A DNA stretch of 64,000 nt from Vreelandella aquamarina (GCF_900110265.1 NZ_FODB01000012.1:1-64000); one strand, 5' to 3'; numbered from the stretch's first letter, positions 51,532-61,583 are shown. A program made the numbers and translations. Notes: a model not told the origin generated them from the sequence alone.

Positions 51532-52860
51532 TTAGTAGCCCACCATCATGCTAGGTAGCCCGGTAATCAAGCTGGGGAAGATAGACATCAGGATACAGGC
51601 CAGAATGATGATCGCTACAAACGGTACCACCGCTTTGTACAGATCGACGATCTCAACCCCTGGCGGTGCCACCCCTTTGAGGTAGAACAGCGCATAGCCA
51701 AACGGCGGTGTGAGGAAGGAGGTCTGCAGTACCACCGCGACCATGACCACGAACCACAATACGTCCACGCCCATCTGAGCAATGATCGGCAGCATAATCG
51801 GGAAGCTCAGCAGCACAATGCCGGTCCAGTCCAGGAACATACCCAGGATAAAGACCAGGAACAGCATCAGCAGCAGCGCGCCAAAGGTGCCGCCTGGCAT
51901 GGCCAGTACGAAGTCGCTGATCACCGTCATACCGCCGCCAATGGAGAACACGCCGGTAAACGCCGTCGCGCCCACCAGTACCAGCATCACCATGGTGGTG
52001 GTTTTACCCGCTTCGATCAGCGTGTTGTAGCAGGTAGAGAGCTTACGGTCGCCAAAGATTAAGAACAGCAAGAAGGCGATAAACACGCCAATCGCCGAGG
52101 CCTCGGTCGCGGTGGCGATCCCGGTAAATAGAGCACCGAGCACGCCCAGGATCAGCGACATCGGCGGCACCACGTACTTGCCCAGCATAATAAGCAGCTC
52201 TTTGGTGCTGACTTCCGCGCGCTCCTCTTTCGGCACCTTGGGGCCGTAGCTGGGTTTCAGCCAGCAGATCAGCACCACGTAAAGCGCGTACATCACGCCC
52301 AGCAGCAGGCCTGGAATCAGCGCCCCGGCAAACAGCGCACCCACCGACACCGGCGAGTAGCTGGCCATCAAAATCAGCATGATGCTGGGCGGAATCAAAA
52401 TGCCTAGACAGCCGCTGGCCATGATCACGCCCGCGCTGAGCTCTTTGTTGTAGCCATACTTCAGCATCGGCACCAGCGCGATCATCCCCATAACGGCAAT
52501 GGATGCCCCAACAATACCGGTCGTAGCGGCCAGCAATACCGAAACAACAACGACGGTTAAGGCGAGGCCGCCGCGCACATTCGCCAGCAGCAGGCGCATG
52601 GCGTCGAACATCTTCTCCGTGACGCCGGAGTCGTTGAGAAAGCGCGCCATCAAAATAAACAGCGGAATGGCGACCAGCACATAGTTGTCCATGGCGTTGC
52701 CATAAACGTTATTAATAATAATGCCGAGGGTATTAATGCCGGGGCCTAGATACGCGCCGATGACCGCCATGCCGCCCAGCACAAAGGCTAGCGGATGGCC
52801 CATAAACAGCCCGACCAGCAGCCCGCCGAACATCACCAGCGTCAGTAGTTCTGCACTCAT
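51532..52860 (-). CDS. dctM: TRAP transporter large membrane subunit DctM
   Basis: 442 aa with ~12 membrane helices (LAFVLGGMAVIGAYLGPG, NYVLVAIPLFILMARFL, FLTPPFGYALFYLKG). It couples substrate import to the sodium or proton gradient together with DctQ. Its ATG overlaps the dctQ stop (ATGA, 52857-52860). Confidence 0.95.
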   Translation of the reverse strand: MSAELLTLVMFGGLLVGLFMGHPLAFVLGGMAVIGAYLGPGINTLGIIINNVYGNAMDNYVLVAIPLFILMARFLNDSGVTEKMFDAMRLLLANVRGGLALTVVVVSVLLAATTGIVGASIAVMGMIALVPMLKYGYNKELSAGVIMASGCLGILIPPSIMLILMASYSPVSVGALFAGALIPGLLLGVMYALYVVLICWLKPSYGPKVPKEERAEVSTKELLIMLGKYVVPPMSLILGVLGALFTGIATATEASAIGVFIAFLLFLIFGDRKLSTCYNTLIEAGKTTTMVMLVLVGATAFTGVFSIGGGMTVISDFVLAMPGGTFGALLLMLFLVFILGMFLDWTGIVLLSFPIMLPIIAQMGVDVLWFVVMVAVVLQTSFLTPPFGYALFYLKGVAPPGVEIVDLYKAVVPFVAIIILACILMSIFPSLITGLPSMMVGY

Positions 52861-53360
52861 GCGGATGTCTCCTCACGCAGCTGCATGATGGCGTGTAGGA
52901 CGATGGCAATCGCCTGCAGCAAAATTAGCGCAGCGGCCACGACGATGACCCCTTTCACCGGGTAAACGGGAATCGAGACCATGCCATAGGTGGTTTCGCC
53001 ACGGCTAAAGGAGCGCTCAAAGAAGCGCCAGCCGTAGGTCAGCAGCAGCCAAATAAACGGCACGAAGAAAACTAGGTAGCCAATGAGATCCAGCACGGCC
53101 TGCTTCTTACGAGATAGCAAACGCTTCACCACATCCACCTCAACGTGAGCGTGATGACGCAACCCGTAAGCCGCCATGAGCATAAAGTGAGCGCCGAACA
53201 GCATCTTCGTAATATCGAACGCCCAGTCGCTGGGGCGGCCGAAAAAAAAGCGCGACACAATGTCGTAAAGCACTATGAGAGTAATGATGGCAATTAACGG
53301 CGCGATAATGCGGCCAAACAGCTCGTTAATCGCATCGATCGCCTTGGCAATCGCATTCAT
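52857..53360 (-). CDS. dctQ: TRAP transporter small membrane subunit DctQ
   Basis: 167 aa with four membrane helices (IIAPLIAIITLIVLYDIVSRF, FGAHFMLMAAYGLRHHAHV). The start at 53360 (MNAIAKAIDAINE) follows GGAGATCTTCC; the frame is open to 53375. It pairs with DctM as the membrane complex. Confidence 0.92.
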   Translation of the reverse strand: MNAIAKAIDAINELFGRIIAPLIAIITLIVLYDIVSRFFFGRPSDWAFDITKMLFGAHFMLMAAYGLRHHAHVEVDVVKRLLSRKKQAVLDLIGYLVFFVPFIWLLLTYGWRFFERSFSRGETTYGMVSIPVYPVKGVIVVAAALILLQAIAIVLHAIMQLREETSA

Positions 53361-53385
53361 GGAAGATCTCCGCAACTGAGCTAAG

Positions 53386-53411
53386 GCCGCCCCGGCAGGT
53401 GCTGGGGCGGC
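53386..53411 (-). terminator. GC-rich hairpin between dctP and dctQ
   Basis: GCCGCCCC / GGGGCGGC with a ten-base loop and no clear T tract. Hairpins in this spot usually let the binding-protein gene be expressed more than the membrane subunits, by pausing or protecting the mRNA end. Confidence 0.55.
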
Positions 53412-53437
53412 AATGTTACGCTTTTATAGTGAATGCC

Positions 53438-54541
53438 TTATAGGCAGGCTTCGATCTCTTCCAGTGAGGGCAGGTTATCCATGGTACGGCTCATGTTGAA
53501 GGGGGCCGTCACATCACGCCATGCGGCGTACTCTTGCAGGTAGGTGATCATGGAGTGGTAGACCTTAGCATGGTCAGGGTTCTCACAGGCGCCGCGTACG
53601 ATGACCTCGTTGGTGATCTCCTGGATACGCGCCAGATCCTCTTCAGAGAACTGGTTGATGGTCACGCCCGCGTCGATAAACTTCTGGGTCGCTTCGGTGG
53701 ATTCGCGCTCAGACCAGGAGAGGGACCACGCCATGGTGGCTTCGGCAGCGATACGCAGCTTGGCTTGCGTCTCTTCAGAAAGCGCATCCCAAGAATCTTT
53801 GTTGATCATAACGCCGAACACGCTCGCTGACTGGTGCCAGCCGGGGGTCGCCCAGTAGTCGGCCACTTCGGCAAAGCCTGCATTGAAGTCAACGCCAGGG
53901 GTGGAGAACTCACCTGCGTCAATCACGCCACGCTCAATGGCTTGGTACACTTCGCCACCAGCCAGTGTGACCTGTGAGCCGCCCAACTCTTCAAGCACAC
54001 GGCCCTGGTCACGGCCAGAAAGACGCAGGCGCTTGCCTTCTAGGTCGGCGATGCTCTCGATGGGCGTGCGGCCCATAAAGCCGGATTCATTGTTGGTAAT
54101 ACCGTAGGGCAGGTAAACCATGTTGTACTGGCCATAGATCTCTTGGTAGAGCTCAAAACCGCCCCACTGTTGGATCCAGTTCAGATAATCGACACCGTTG
54201 AACAAACTGGTGGTGGTGGCCAGCGGCGAGAACGCTGGGTTTAAGCCTGCCCAGTAGCCGGGCCAGTCACCTGCGGCTTGGATAGCGCCGGTTTCAGTGG
54301 CGTCGAAGACTTCGGTGCCGGGCATCAAGGTGCCGCCTGCGCGGAAGTTAATTTGAACTTCGTCGCCCGCTAGTTGGTTAACCAACTCTGCCCAGTGCTG
54401 GTCGATCTTGATCAGATCCAGGTTCTCCGGCCAGGTGGAGGTCATGGTCCACTGCTCTTGTGCCTGGGCGGTGGAGGTGAGAGCGGCGAAAGCGACGCCA
54501 GCGGCAAGGCTGGTCAATGCGAATTTTGTAGTCTTTTTCAT
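53438..54541 (-). CDS. dctP: TRAP transporter periplasmic substrate-binding protein DctP
   Basis: 367 aa with a signal peptide (SLAAGVAFAALTSTAQA). WTMTSTWPENL at the mature start and GGEVYQAIERGVIDAGEFS place it in the TakP/FcbT branch, which binds 2-oxo acids or other carboxylates; the arginine that binds the carboxylate is in RLRLSGRDQGR. It is first of the dctPQM run. A TTTACGTAAA palindrome lies ~85 bases upstream. Confidence 0.9.
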   Translation of the reverse strand: MKKTTKFALTSLAAGVAFAALTSTAQAQEQWTMTSTWPENLDLIKIDQHWAELVNQLAGDEVQINFRAGGTLMPGTEVFDATETGAIQAAGDWPGYWAGLNPAFSPLATTTSLFNGVDYLNWIQQWGGFELYQEIYGQYNMVYLPYGITNNESGFMGRTPIESIADLEGKRLRLSGRDQGRVLEELGGSQVTLAGGEVYQAIERGVIDAGEFSTPGVDFNAGFAEVADYWATPGWHQSASVFGVMINKDSWDALSEETQAKLRIAAEATMAWSLSWSERESTEATQKFIDAGVTINQFSEEDLARIQEITNEVIVRGACENPDHAKVYHSMITYLQEYAAWRDVTAPFNMSRTMDNLPSLEEIEACL

Positions 54542-54873
54542 TGTATGTTTCCTGGTACTTTGGCGGTTAGCGTTATTAGTGTTAATGACCTGAAAGCAGG
54601 AAAGTACAGCGGGCAGGCTAACGTTTACGTAAAGTAAAACATCCTGCGCTGCATCGCTAAGCTAGCATATACCCCCCGCTGCAGCGCAATATCAGTAATA
54701 CAAGGAAGCTAACGCGGGCTTTGTTGCCGTTTTATTTGAAAAATGGCAGTCAAAACATCGCTTTAAAATGCTATTAGGTGCACTTCCACAGGGGGGATAT
54801 GGTGATAAAACGTTGAAAAGCGCCTATTTGTTAAACCAAAGTTGTAAGAGAATTTTTATTTTAAGGAGTTGCC
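54542..54873. promoter_or_regulatory. Intergenic region between divergent dctP and tmcA (332 bp)
   Basis: No gene is seen. It has the palindrome TTTACGTAAA (54624-54633) on the dctP side and a markedly AT-rich segment (54720-54870) that probably contains the tmcA promoter; AAGGAGTTGCC is the tmcA ribosome site. Confidence 0.5.
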
Positions 54874-57078
54874 ATGGGCAGGCCGCACCACGCTGAGCCT
54901 ACCTCACCGGCTGGCACTGCCGTTGCACAACAAGCTGCTGTGTTAGCCAGCTATGCCCGCCGTTTAAAGCGGCGCGGCTGGCGGGGGTTAGTGTGGCTTA
55001 ACGGTGCTCCAGAGCAGGCGCGCCAGCAGGCGTTGGCGCTATGGCAAGCACTCGACTGGAGTGCGCCACTGTGGATAGGGGATGGCCAGCAAGCGCCGGT
55101 AGCACCGAGCTTGCCAAGCCGCAAAGCGCGCACCCGGCTGGGAGCAGAGCATCAGCTGGTGATCCTGGATGCCAGCGGCCACCAAGGGTTAGATCCAGAT
55201 GCCCTAGGCGCACTAGCGGGCACCGTCAGCGCTGGCGGTCTGCTGGTGCTGGTCACCCCAGCGACGTGGGGCAGCCAACCCGATCCCGACTACGCCCGCT
55301 TTGCCGATTACCCTTGGCAGTGGGAAGCGCTCAGCGCGCACTATTTAGCGCGGTTGGCCTGTCAGTTGGGCGAGACGAACGCCGTGATCCGCTGGCCCGT
55401 TGGTGGTGCGCTATGGCTACCCGCGTTGAGCAAACGGCAAGAAGCTGCCGCCCAATGGGACGATGCTGACTGTCTCACCCTAGACCAGGCCAGCGCAGTG
55501 AGCGCGCTGGTCAAGCTCAAACGCCGCCGCCCGCTGGTGGTGACTGCCGACCGGGGGCGAGGCAAAAGTGCCGCTTTGGGCATAGCCTGCGCGCGCTTAC
55601 TGCAGCAAAGCGGTGACGTAGAACTCCTGCTCACGGCCCCTCGGCTTAGCGCAGTGGAGAGCGTCTTTAGCCGAGTGGCGGCGCTGTGCCCTGAGGTGAC
55701 GCAGCATGGCCACGCCGAGGTGTCGCTTCCCAACGGCAGTCGGCTGCGCTTTTTGCCGCCGGATGTTCTGACAGAACAGATAGAGCAGGGCACGTTAGGA
55801 GGCAGCGGCAGTATGCTGCTGGTGGATGAAGCCGCCGCCATTCCGGCGTCGTTGCTGGCCCGCTGGCTGGTGGCCTTTCCGCGCATTGCGTTTGCCACGA
55901 CGGTGCATGGCTACGAAGGCTCGGGGCGCGGCTTTGCGCTACGTTTTCGCGATGTGCTAGACCGCCAAGCGCCCCAGTGGCGTGAATTGACGCTGCAAAC
56001 GCCAATACGTTGGTCAGCCGGTGACCCGCTGGAAGCCGTCATTCAACACCTGCTTTTACTCGATGCGCCGCTACCCAAAGTAGAGCCACACCAGGGCGAG
56101 CGGCTTCCCAGTATGGTGATTAGCCAAGCGCAGCTAGCGGAGCGGGGGGCTTTGCTGGAACAGATGTTTGGCCTGCTGGTGCAGTCCCACTACCGCACCA
56201 CGCCGAGTGATTTACGCCAACTGCTGGATGGCCCTGGCACGTCGCTGCGCATGGTGCTAGGCAGCGATGGGGCTGACCCCCAAGCGGTGCTGATCACGCG
56301 AGAGGAGGGCGGCTTTGATGCCGCGCTTGCCGAGCAGGTAGCGCGAGGCGAGCGCAGAGCTCAGGGGCATTTGTTGGCGCAGTCGCTGGCGGCCCATTGC
56401 GGCAGCCGTGAGGCGCTAACCGCCCGCTGGCGGCGGGTGGCACGCATTGCTGCTCACCCACAGCGCCGTCGCGAAGGGTTGGGGCGGCAGCTGTTAGAAG
56501 AGGATATGGTCAGCGCTGCTCAGCATGGCATTGGCTTGTACGGTGCCGCCTTTGGCGCAGAGGCGTCGCTGCTGCGCTTTTGGCTGGCACTGGGGTTTGT
56601 GCCGGTGCGTTTAGGTATTACCCGAGAAGCCGCCACTGGCGAATACGCCGTGATGGTCGCCAAATCGCTCAACCAAGAGGGGCAGTCGGTGCTAAGTGAA
56701 TTAACCGCTGGCTTTGCCGCTTCGCTACCCGGCCTGTTGGCGTTTGAATTGGCAACACTGCCTGCTTCGGTGGTGGCGCTGTTGCTTACCTCGCTCCTCG
56801 GCCATCCGCTTAGCGTAGCCGAGCACCAAGCCATTCACGATGTCGCTTATGCTCGCCGCGACCCCGCCCTGGCTCGCCCGGCGCTGCAGGCGCTGGCGCG
56901 TGAAGCCAGCCGCCAACCGTTAGGTGAGGCCCAGCAGGCGCATCAGCAGCTCGCTGCTTGGGCCTACCAAAATCAGCCGTTCGCTAAGGCTCAAAAAGAG
57001 GCCGTACAATGCTTACGTCAGGCTGTACAGCAGGTGATCGAAGCATGTGCGCTTTTCCCCAGTGAGCCAGAGCGGTAA
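54874..57078 (+). CDS. tmcA: tRNA(Met) cytidine acetyltransferase TmcA
   Basis: 734 aa. TmcA makes N4-acetylcytidine at the wobble base of elongator tRNA-Met, using ATP and acetyl-CoA. The RNA helicase-like part has Walker A TADRGRGKSAALG and LLVDEAAAIPASLLARW; the GNAT part has RIAAHPQRRREGLGRQLLEE; a C-terminal tRNA-binding tail follows. It lies 32 bases ahead of pepD. Confidence 0.95.
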   Translation: MGRPHHAEPTSPAGTAVAQQAAVLASYARRLKRRGWRGLVWLNGAPEQARQQALALWQALDWSAPLWIGDGQQAPVAPSLPSRKARTRLGAEHQLVILDASGHQGLDPDALGALAGTVSAGGLLVLVTPATWGSQPDPDYARFADYPWQWEALSAHYLARLACQLGETNAVIRWPVGGALWLPALSKRQEAAAQWDDADCLTLDQASAVSALVKLKRRRPLVVTADRGRGKSAALGIACARLLQQSGDVELLLTAPRLSAVESVFSRVAALCPEVTQHGHAEVSLPNGSRLRFLPPDVLTEQIEQGTLGGSGSMLLVDEAAAIPASLLARWLVAFPRIAFATTVHGYEGSGRGFALRFRDVLDRQAPQWRELTLQTPIRWSAGDPLEAVIQHLLLLDAPLPKVEPHQGERLPSMVISQAQLAERGALLEQMFGLLVQSHYRTTPSDLRQLLDGPGTSLRMVLGSDGADPQAVLITREEGGFDAALAEQVARGERRAQGHLLAQSLAAHCGSREALTARWRRVARIAAHPQRRREGLGRQLLEEDMVSAAQHGIGLYGAAFGAEASLLRFWLALGFVPVRLGITREAATGEYAVMVAKSLNQEGQSVLSELTAGFAASLPGLLAFELATLPASVVALLLTSLLGHPLSVAEHQAIHDVAYARRDPALARPALQALAREASRQPLGEAQQAHQQLAAWAYQNQPFAKAQKEAVQCLRQAVQQVIEACALFPSEPER

Positions 57079-57110
57079 AGTAAGCCCGTTATCGATAATG
57101 AAGAGTTTCC

Positions 57111-58568
57111 ATGAACGCACATCTAGCAGCGCTCGAACCACGCCTTGTATGGCAGCACTTTCGCACCCTGTGTAACACGCCGCGCCCCTCCGGCCATGAA
57201 GCCGCTTTGGTGGCGACGTTAGAAGCCTGGGCCGATGCTCAGGGGCTCACCCACGACCGGGATGCCTTTGGCAACCTGCGCATTCGCAAGCCCGCAACGC
57301 CCGGCTGTGAAGACGCTCCCGGTATCGTGCTGCAGGGGCACCTGGATATGGTAGCCCAGGCCAACTCGGGGCATGAGCACGACTTTACCCGTGACCCCAT
57401 TCGCACCGTGGTCAAAGAGGGATGGCTTTACGCTGAAGGCACCACTCTAGGGGCGGATAATGGCATGGGCGTGGCGGCCATTTTGGCCGTACTGGAAGAC
57501 CCCGAGCTGACCCATGGCCCGCTGGAAGCGCTGTTCACCCTGGAAGAAGAGACCTCCATGGGCGGTGCGCTGAACCTTGCCGAAAACTGGTTGGAAGGCT
57601 CGCTGCTGCTCAACTTGGATAGCGAAGACCGTGGCGAGGTGTATATCGGCTGTGCGGGCGGCGCGGATGTGGTGGTCGATGCGCAACTGCCCAGCGCTGC
57701 CCTGCAGGAGGGTGAGCAACTCCTTTCTCTCTCGCTCACCGGCCTGAAAGGCGGCCACTCGGGCATGGATATCCATAAGCCTTTGGGAAACGCTAACCGC
57801 CTGCTGGTACGTGTGCTGTGGGCACTGGAGGCCTTCGGTGCCCGCCTGGTGAGCTACCAGGGCGGCACGCTGCGCAACGCCATTCCCCGTGAAGCCTTTG
57901 CCCAGGTAGCGCTGCCCGCCGATGATATGGACGCCGCCCTGGCGGCCGTTGAGAAGCTGGCCGTGACCCTCAAAGCCGAGCTGGGCAGTGGCGATAGCGG
58001 CTTGGTATTGACCGCCACCCGTGCGGAACAGGCCGACGCTGAGCCGCTGACCCTGGACGCTAGCGCCATGCTGCTGGCCGCGCTACATGCCGCCCCGTGT
58101 GGCGTCGAGCGCATGAGCGCCGACGTGCCAGGCGTAGTCGAAACCTCCAACAACCTGGGCGTGTTAAGCGTCGAGCAGGGGCGTTTCCACCTCTGCGCCC
58201 TGGTGCGTTCGTTGCACGATAGCGCTGCCCAAGCGATGGCCGAGCGCTTTCAGGCGCTGTTTGGGCTAATGGGCGCACGGGTGAAAGTCGAAAACGGCTA
58301 CCCCGGCTGGGCACCCAACCCGGATAGCCCGCTACTGGCCACCTTCAAGGCGCGCCACGCGGCGCTGATGGGCCACGAGCCCGAGGTGAAAGTGATCCAT
58401 GCAGGGCTAGAGTGCGGTATTTTGGGCAGCAAATACCCGCACTTGGACATGATTTCCTTTGGCCCGCTGATTCGCGGCGCGCACTCGCCGGATGAGCGGG
58501 TGGAGATCGAGTCCGTGGCGGAGTTCTGGGCCATGCTGCGCGATCTGGTAGCGGCGCTGGCGAAGTAA
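57111..58568 (+). CDS. pepD: Aminoacyl-histidine dipeptidase PepD
   Basis: 485 aa, M20C metallopeptidase. Metal ligands are in VLQGHLDMV and LGADNGMGVA, the catalytic Glu in FTLEEETSMGGA, and AGLECGILGSKYP near the end. It hydrolyses Xaa-His and other dipeptides in the cytoplasm. The start follows GAAGAGTTTCC. It probably shares its transcript with tmcA. Confidence 0.95.
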   Translation: MNAHLAALEPRLVWQHFRTLCNTPRPSGHEAALVATLEAWADAQGLTHDRDAFGNLRIRKPATPGCEDAPGIVLQGHLDMVAQANSGHEHDFTRDPIRTVVKEGWLYAEGTTLGADNGMGVAAILAVLEDPELTHGPLEALFTLEEETSMGGALNLAENWLEGSLLLNLDSEDRGEVYIGCAGGADVVVDAQLPSAALQEGEQLLSLSLTGLKGGHSGMDIHKPLGNANRLLVRVLWALEAFGARLVSYQGGTLRNAIPREAFAQVALPADDMDAALAAVEKLAVTLKAELGSGDSGLVLTATRAEQADAEPLTLDASAMLLAALHAAPCGVERMSADVPGVVETSNNLGVLSVEQGRFHLCALVRSLHDSAAQAMAERFQALFGLMGARVKVENGYPGWAPNPDSPLLATFKARHAALMGHEPEVKVIHAGLECGILGSKYPHLDMISFGPLIRGAHSPDERVEIESVAEFWAMLRDLVAALAK

Positions 58569-58596
58569 CGCCATGCTAAAGTAGCAAAAGAGCAAT

Positions 58597-58627
58597 AAAA
58601 ACGGCACCGCGAAGGTGCCGTTTTTAT
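58597..58627. terminator. Bidirectional terminator between pepD and dps
   Basis: AAAAACGGCACC-GCGAA-GGTGCCGTTTTTA is a strong hairpin with A and T tracts, between convergent genes. Confidence 0.88.
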
Positions 58628-58674
58628 TAGGGACGAAGAGCCGCAGTGTTATTAATCGCGGCTGTTCACCGAAC

Positions 58675-59151
58675 TTACTTGCCTAAATAGGCGTTGAGCA
58701 TCCACACGGTTTTTTCCTGCTCGCGGATGTAGTCGCCCGCCTGGGCGGCGGTGCCTTCGTCGTCGGCGTCAGACGCTAGCGCCAGCAGTTCGCGCTGCAG
58801 TTCGATCAGCGTTTGATAGCCTGCCAGAACGCCTTGCACGCAGGTCTTGCCATCGTGGACATCTTTGTCTTCTTGGATGCGCGACAGCTTCACGTAATCG
58901 CTGTAGGCGTGTACCGGCTTATGCCCCAGGGTGAGAATACGCTCGGCCACTTCATCTACTTTGGTCAGCAGGTCAGTGTAGAACTCTTCAAACTTGGCAT
59001 GCAGCTCAAAGAAGTCGTTGCCCTTCACGTTCCAGTGGTAGCCACGCACATTCATGTAAAAAATCTGATAGTTGGCCAGCAGGTGATTGAGTTTCTCGGC
59101 TAACTGGCTGGCGCTGCCTTCGTGTAGGCCAATGCTGTTCATATTATCCAT
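58675..59151 (-). CDS. dps: Dps family DNA-binding/ferritin-like protein
   Basis: 158 aa. The Dps signature NVRGYHWNVKGNDFFELHAKFEEFY (in two blocks) carries the inter-subunit ferroxidase His, Asp and Glu. It stores iron and consumes hydrogen peroxide as a 12-mer; the short N-terminus suggests weak direct DNA binding. The start at 59151 follows GGAGGAGCACAA. A strong -35/-10 pair was not obvious in the 200 bases upstream. Confidence 0.93.
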   Translation of the reverse strand: MDNMNSIGLHEGSASQLAEKLNHLLANYQIFYMNVRGYHWNVKGNDFFELHAKFEEFYTDLLTKVDEVAERILTLGHKPVHAYSDYVKLSRIQEDKDVHDGKTCVQGVLAGYQTLIELQRELLALASDADDEGTAAQAGDYIREQEKTVWMLNAYLGK

Positions 59152-59397
59152 TTGTGCTCCTCCATGGTTGGAGCCGCGCTGAAAAAGTACGGCCATCAAA
59201 TCGTTTGATCTAGCTTAAGGCGCTGTGCTTGTGATGCAAAACAGGTTTTTTGCATCGCAGCTATAGCGCCCTACCATTAGAGCGGTGAGCTGGCGACGGC
59301 TGACTCATCGCTGATGAATAAAGAAATGTAGGCGCAGGCGCGTCATTTCAAGGGGCTTATCTTCAAGGCTCGCTCCACGACCCGCTCAAAGTCGCGC

Positions 59398-60531
59398 TCA
59401 GCGGCTTGCAAGCCACAGGCGTGCGATGCTTTCGCAACGGTCTGCCAGAAGCTCTGCCGTGCGGGGTAGCGCCTGTTCTAATGTCATTAGGCCATCGGCT
59501 AGCGCAAAGGCGGCGGTAACGCCTTCTTCCGTGCAGGCTTGCCAGCCATCGCCTAGGCTACCCGCGAGCACAATCACCGGCTTGCCCTGGCGCTTAGCGG
59601 CGCGTGAGACACCAATCGGCGTTTTGCCCGCTAAGCTCTGGCCATCTAGGCGGCCCTCGCCGGTAATCACTAAATCTGCATCGTTCAGTAATTGGGCAAA
59701 ATTCGCCTGCTGCATGATCATTTCAATGCCTGGCGTTAGCGTCGCGTTCAAAAAGCAGTGCGCCGCAAACCCCATGCCGCCTGCCGCTCCCGCTCCTGGC
59801 AGCTCTCGGTCGTCTCGGCCCAGCGCCTTGGCGGTGAGGTCGGCAAAGTGGCCGAGTGCGCGGTCTAGCGTTGCCACATCGGCGTCTGTCGCGCCCTTTT
59901 GTGGGCCGAAGACGGCACTGGCACCGCGTTCGCCTAGCAGTGGGTTATCCACATCCACGGCGGCCTCTACGCGTAATTCGGCCAAGCGCGGGTCTAACGT
60001 CGAAAGATCCAGGGTCGCAAGCTGCTGGAGTGCGCCGCCGCCTGGAGGCAGCGGCTGGCCCTGGGCATCCAGTAGCGTAGCCCCCAATGCTTGCAGCATT
60101 CCTGCGCCCGCATCGTTGGTGGCGCTTCCGCCGAGCAGCAGCAGGGCATGGGTGGCGCCTGCATCTAGGGCAGCGAGAAACAGCTCGCCCACGCCGAAGG
60201 TGGTGGTATGCAGGGCGCTGCGCTCTGCGTGGGTCAGGTGCTGCAGGCCGCTGGCTTCTGCCAGCTCGATAAACGCGGTACGCTGCTCGCTTAGCCAGCC
60301 CCAGGCGGCTTGGCGTGGCCGCCCAAGGGCGTCTTGCACCGTGAGCGTACGGCGCTCGGCATGGGTGGCGGCAATTAAGGCATCAAGGCTGCCTTCGCCG
60401 CCATCCGCCAGGGGGCAGAGCTGTGTGATGGCGTTGGGCGCTGCCCGTTGAATACCTTGTGCCATGGCCTTGGCGGCCTCTTCGGCATCCAAGGCGTCCT
60501 TAAAACTGTCAGGGCAAAGCAGTACTTTCAT
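59398..60531 (-). CDS. garK: Glycerate kinase (GarK/GlxK type)
   Basis: 377 aa. It opens with LLCPDSFKDALDAEEAAKAM, has LLLGGSATNDAGAGMLQALG and ends its active region with LVITGEGRLDGQSLAGKTPIG, the glycerate kinase type 1 signatures. It phosphorylates D-glycerate to 2-phosphoglycerate. The start follows AAGGAGGTTG in the minus sense. It is a single gene here. Confidence 0.93.
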   Translation of the reverse strand: MKVLLCPDSFKDALDAEEAAKAMAQGIQRAAPNAITQLCPLADGGEGSLDALIAATHAERRTLTVQDALGRPRQAAWGWLSEQRTAFIELAEASGLQHLTHAERSALHTTTFGVGELFLAALDAGATHALLLLGGSATNDAGAGMLQALGATLLDAQGQPLPPGGGALQQLATLDLSTLDPRLAELRVEAAVDVDNPLLGERGASAVFGPQKGATDADVATLDRALGHFADLTAKALGRDDRELPGAGAAGGMGFAAHCFLNATLTPGIEMIMQQANFAQLLNDADLVITGEGRLDGQSLAGKTPIGVSRAAKRQGKPVIVLAGSLGDGWQACTEEGVTAAFALADGLMTLEQALPRTAELLADRCESIARLWLASR

Positions 60532-60648
60532 CGCACAACCTCCTTAAAACGTTGTCTCAGCGTGTTGTCGTTCTTTTTAATGTCTGTTGGCGAGCTTAGC
60601 GCGCTGCTTGGTGGCACACCAGCCACGAAGGTAGCGAGAGGATTTATC

Positions 60649-61212
60649 ATGAAGGCCATACCCCTTAGCATTACCTGCCTGTTGGCACTGGCGGGTTGTC
60701 AGACGGTTCCTGACCGGCTGCCCCAAGCGGAGCCTGCGCCAGCGGCGGCTTGCTACTTCCCCACCGGCCAGTCTGCGCCAGATGAAACGCTGAGCGTTTT
60801 GACGGATAGCATCGACGTGCTGGAAGCCTGGGGGTTTTCGTTGGAGACCACTGATACGGAGCTTGGGCTAGTGAGTGCCTCCCGGGAGCGCGAGCTGATC
60901 GGCTACTATGACCGCTATGACTACGACTATGGCTACGGCAGCGGCTTCCGCCTGTTTGGCGGGTTTGGTATTGGTCGCGGCGTAGGGATTGGCGTGGGTG
61001 GCTCCTTCGGCCCAGGTTTTGGCCAGCAGCCCGTTGAGGTAGAGCGGGTATCGCTGCTTGCCCGCGATGGCCATCTGCGCATTTCAAGGGACATTCGACG
61101 CTTTGACCACCTGGGCGACCTGCGAGAATCCTATAGCGCCAGTAACGATGATTTCTGTGGCCGTTTCCAGGACGCTTTTTCGTCATCCGTCACACCGCAG
61201 GGGGCATCATGA
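60649..61212 (+). CDS. Lipoprotein of unknown function
   Basis: 187 aa. The signal peptide ends in the lipobox LLALAGC. The mature part begins QTVPDRLPQAEPAPAAACYF, has a conserved-looking domain with LETTDTELGLVSASRERELI, then a Tyr-Asp and Gly-rich stretch (YYDRYDYDYGYGSGF, GRGVGIGVGGSFG). It is followed by a second lipoprotein whose ATG overlaps its stop, and both resemble each other in the 'old-variant accumulation' segment (GLVSASR / GRAEASL). The start at 60649 follows GAGAGGA. Confidence 0.7.
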   Translation: MKAIPLSITCLLALAGCQTVPDRLPQAEPAPAAACYFPTGQSAPDETLSVLTDSIDVLEAWGFSLETTDTELGLVSASRERELIGYYDRYDYDYGYGSGFRLFGGFGIGRGVGIGVGGSFGPGFGQQPVEVERVSLLARDGHLRISRDIRRFDHLGDLRESYSASNDDFCGRFQDAFSSSVTPQGAS

Positions 61213-61583
61213 CACCGTTTCGCCATACCTCATGGGTAGCGCTCACGCTATGCGCCACGCTGTGGCTGGCAGGCTGTGCCACCACGCAACCTCTTGAACC
61301 GCGCGAGCTGCGCTATAGCGCGCCAATGGAGCAAACCTTCCGCGAGGCGGTAGCACTGATGATGGAGCAGGGCTATGTGATACGCCACGCTGATTTGACC
61401 TTAGGGCGCGCCGAGGCAAGCCTGGCACGCTGGCCGGAGTATCGCATCCAACTACAAGTAAGCGATGCACAAGGAGGCAGCTTAGTGAGCGTGTCAGCAC
61501 TGCGCGGTAGCCAGCCGATACCGCCTTATGTGCTAGATCCCTGGCTCGTGGAGTTACAGCGCAAATTAGGAGAATTACCGTGA
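61209..61583 (+). CDS. Small lipoprotein, unknown function
   Basis: 124 aa. The lipobox is LWLAGC; the mature protein has EQTFREAVALMMEQGYVIRH-type sequence and LTLGRAEASLARWPEYRIQL, a compact alpha/beta domain likely facing the periplasm. It overlaps the previous gene by four bases and the next by four (ATGA in both). No named family recognised. Confidence 0.7.
   Translation: MTPFRHTSWVALTLCATLWLAGCATTQPLEPRELRYSAPMEQTFREAVALMMEQGYVIRHADLTLGRAEASLARWPEYRIQLQVSDAQGGSLVSVSALRGSQPIPPYVLDPWLVELQRKLGELP

Noticed and set aside
59426..60451. 341-codon frame opposite glycerate kinase
   Set aside because: Ser/Pro/Ala-rich composition typical of an antisense frame; garK on the minus strand is complete.
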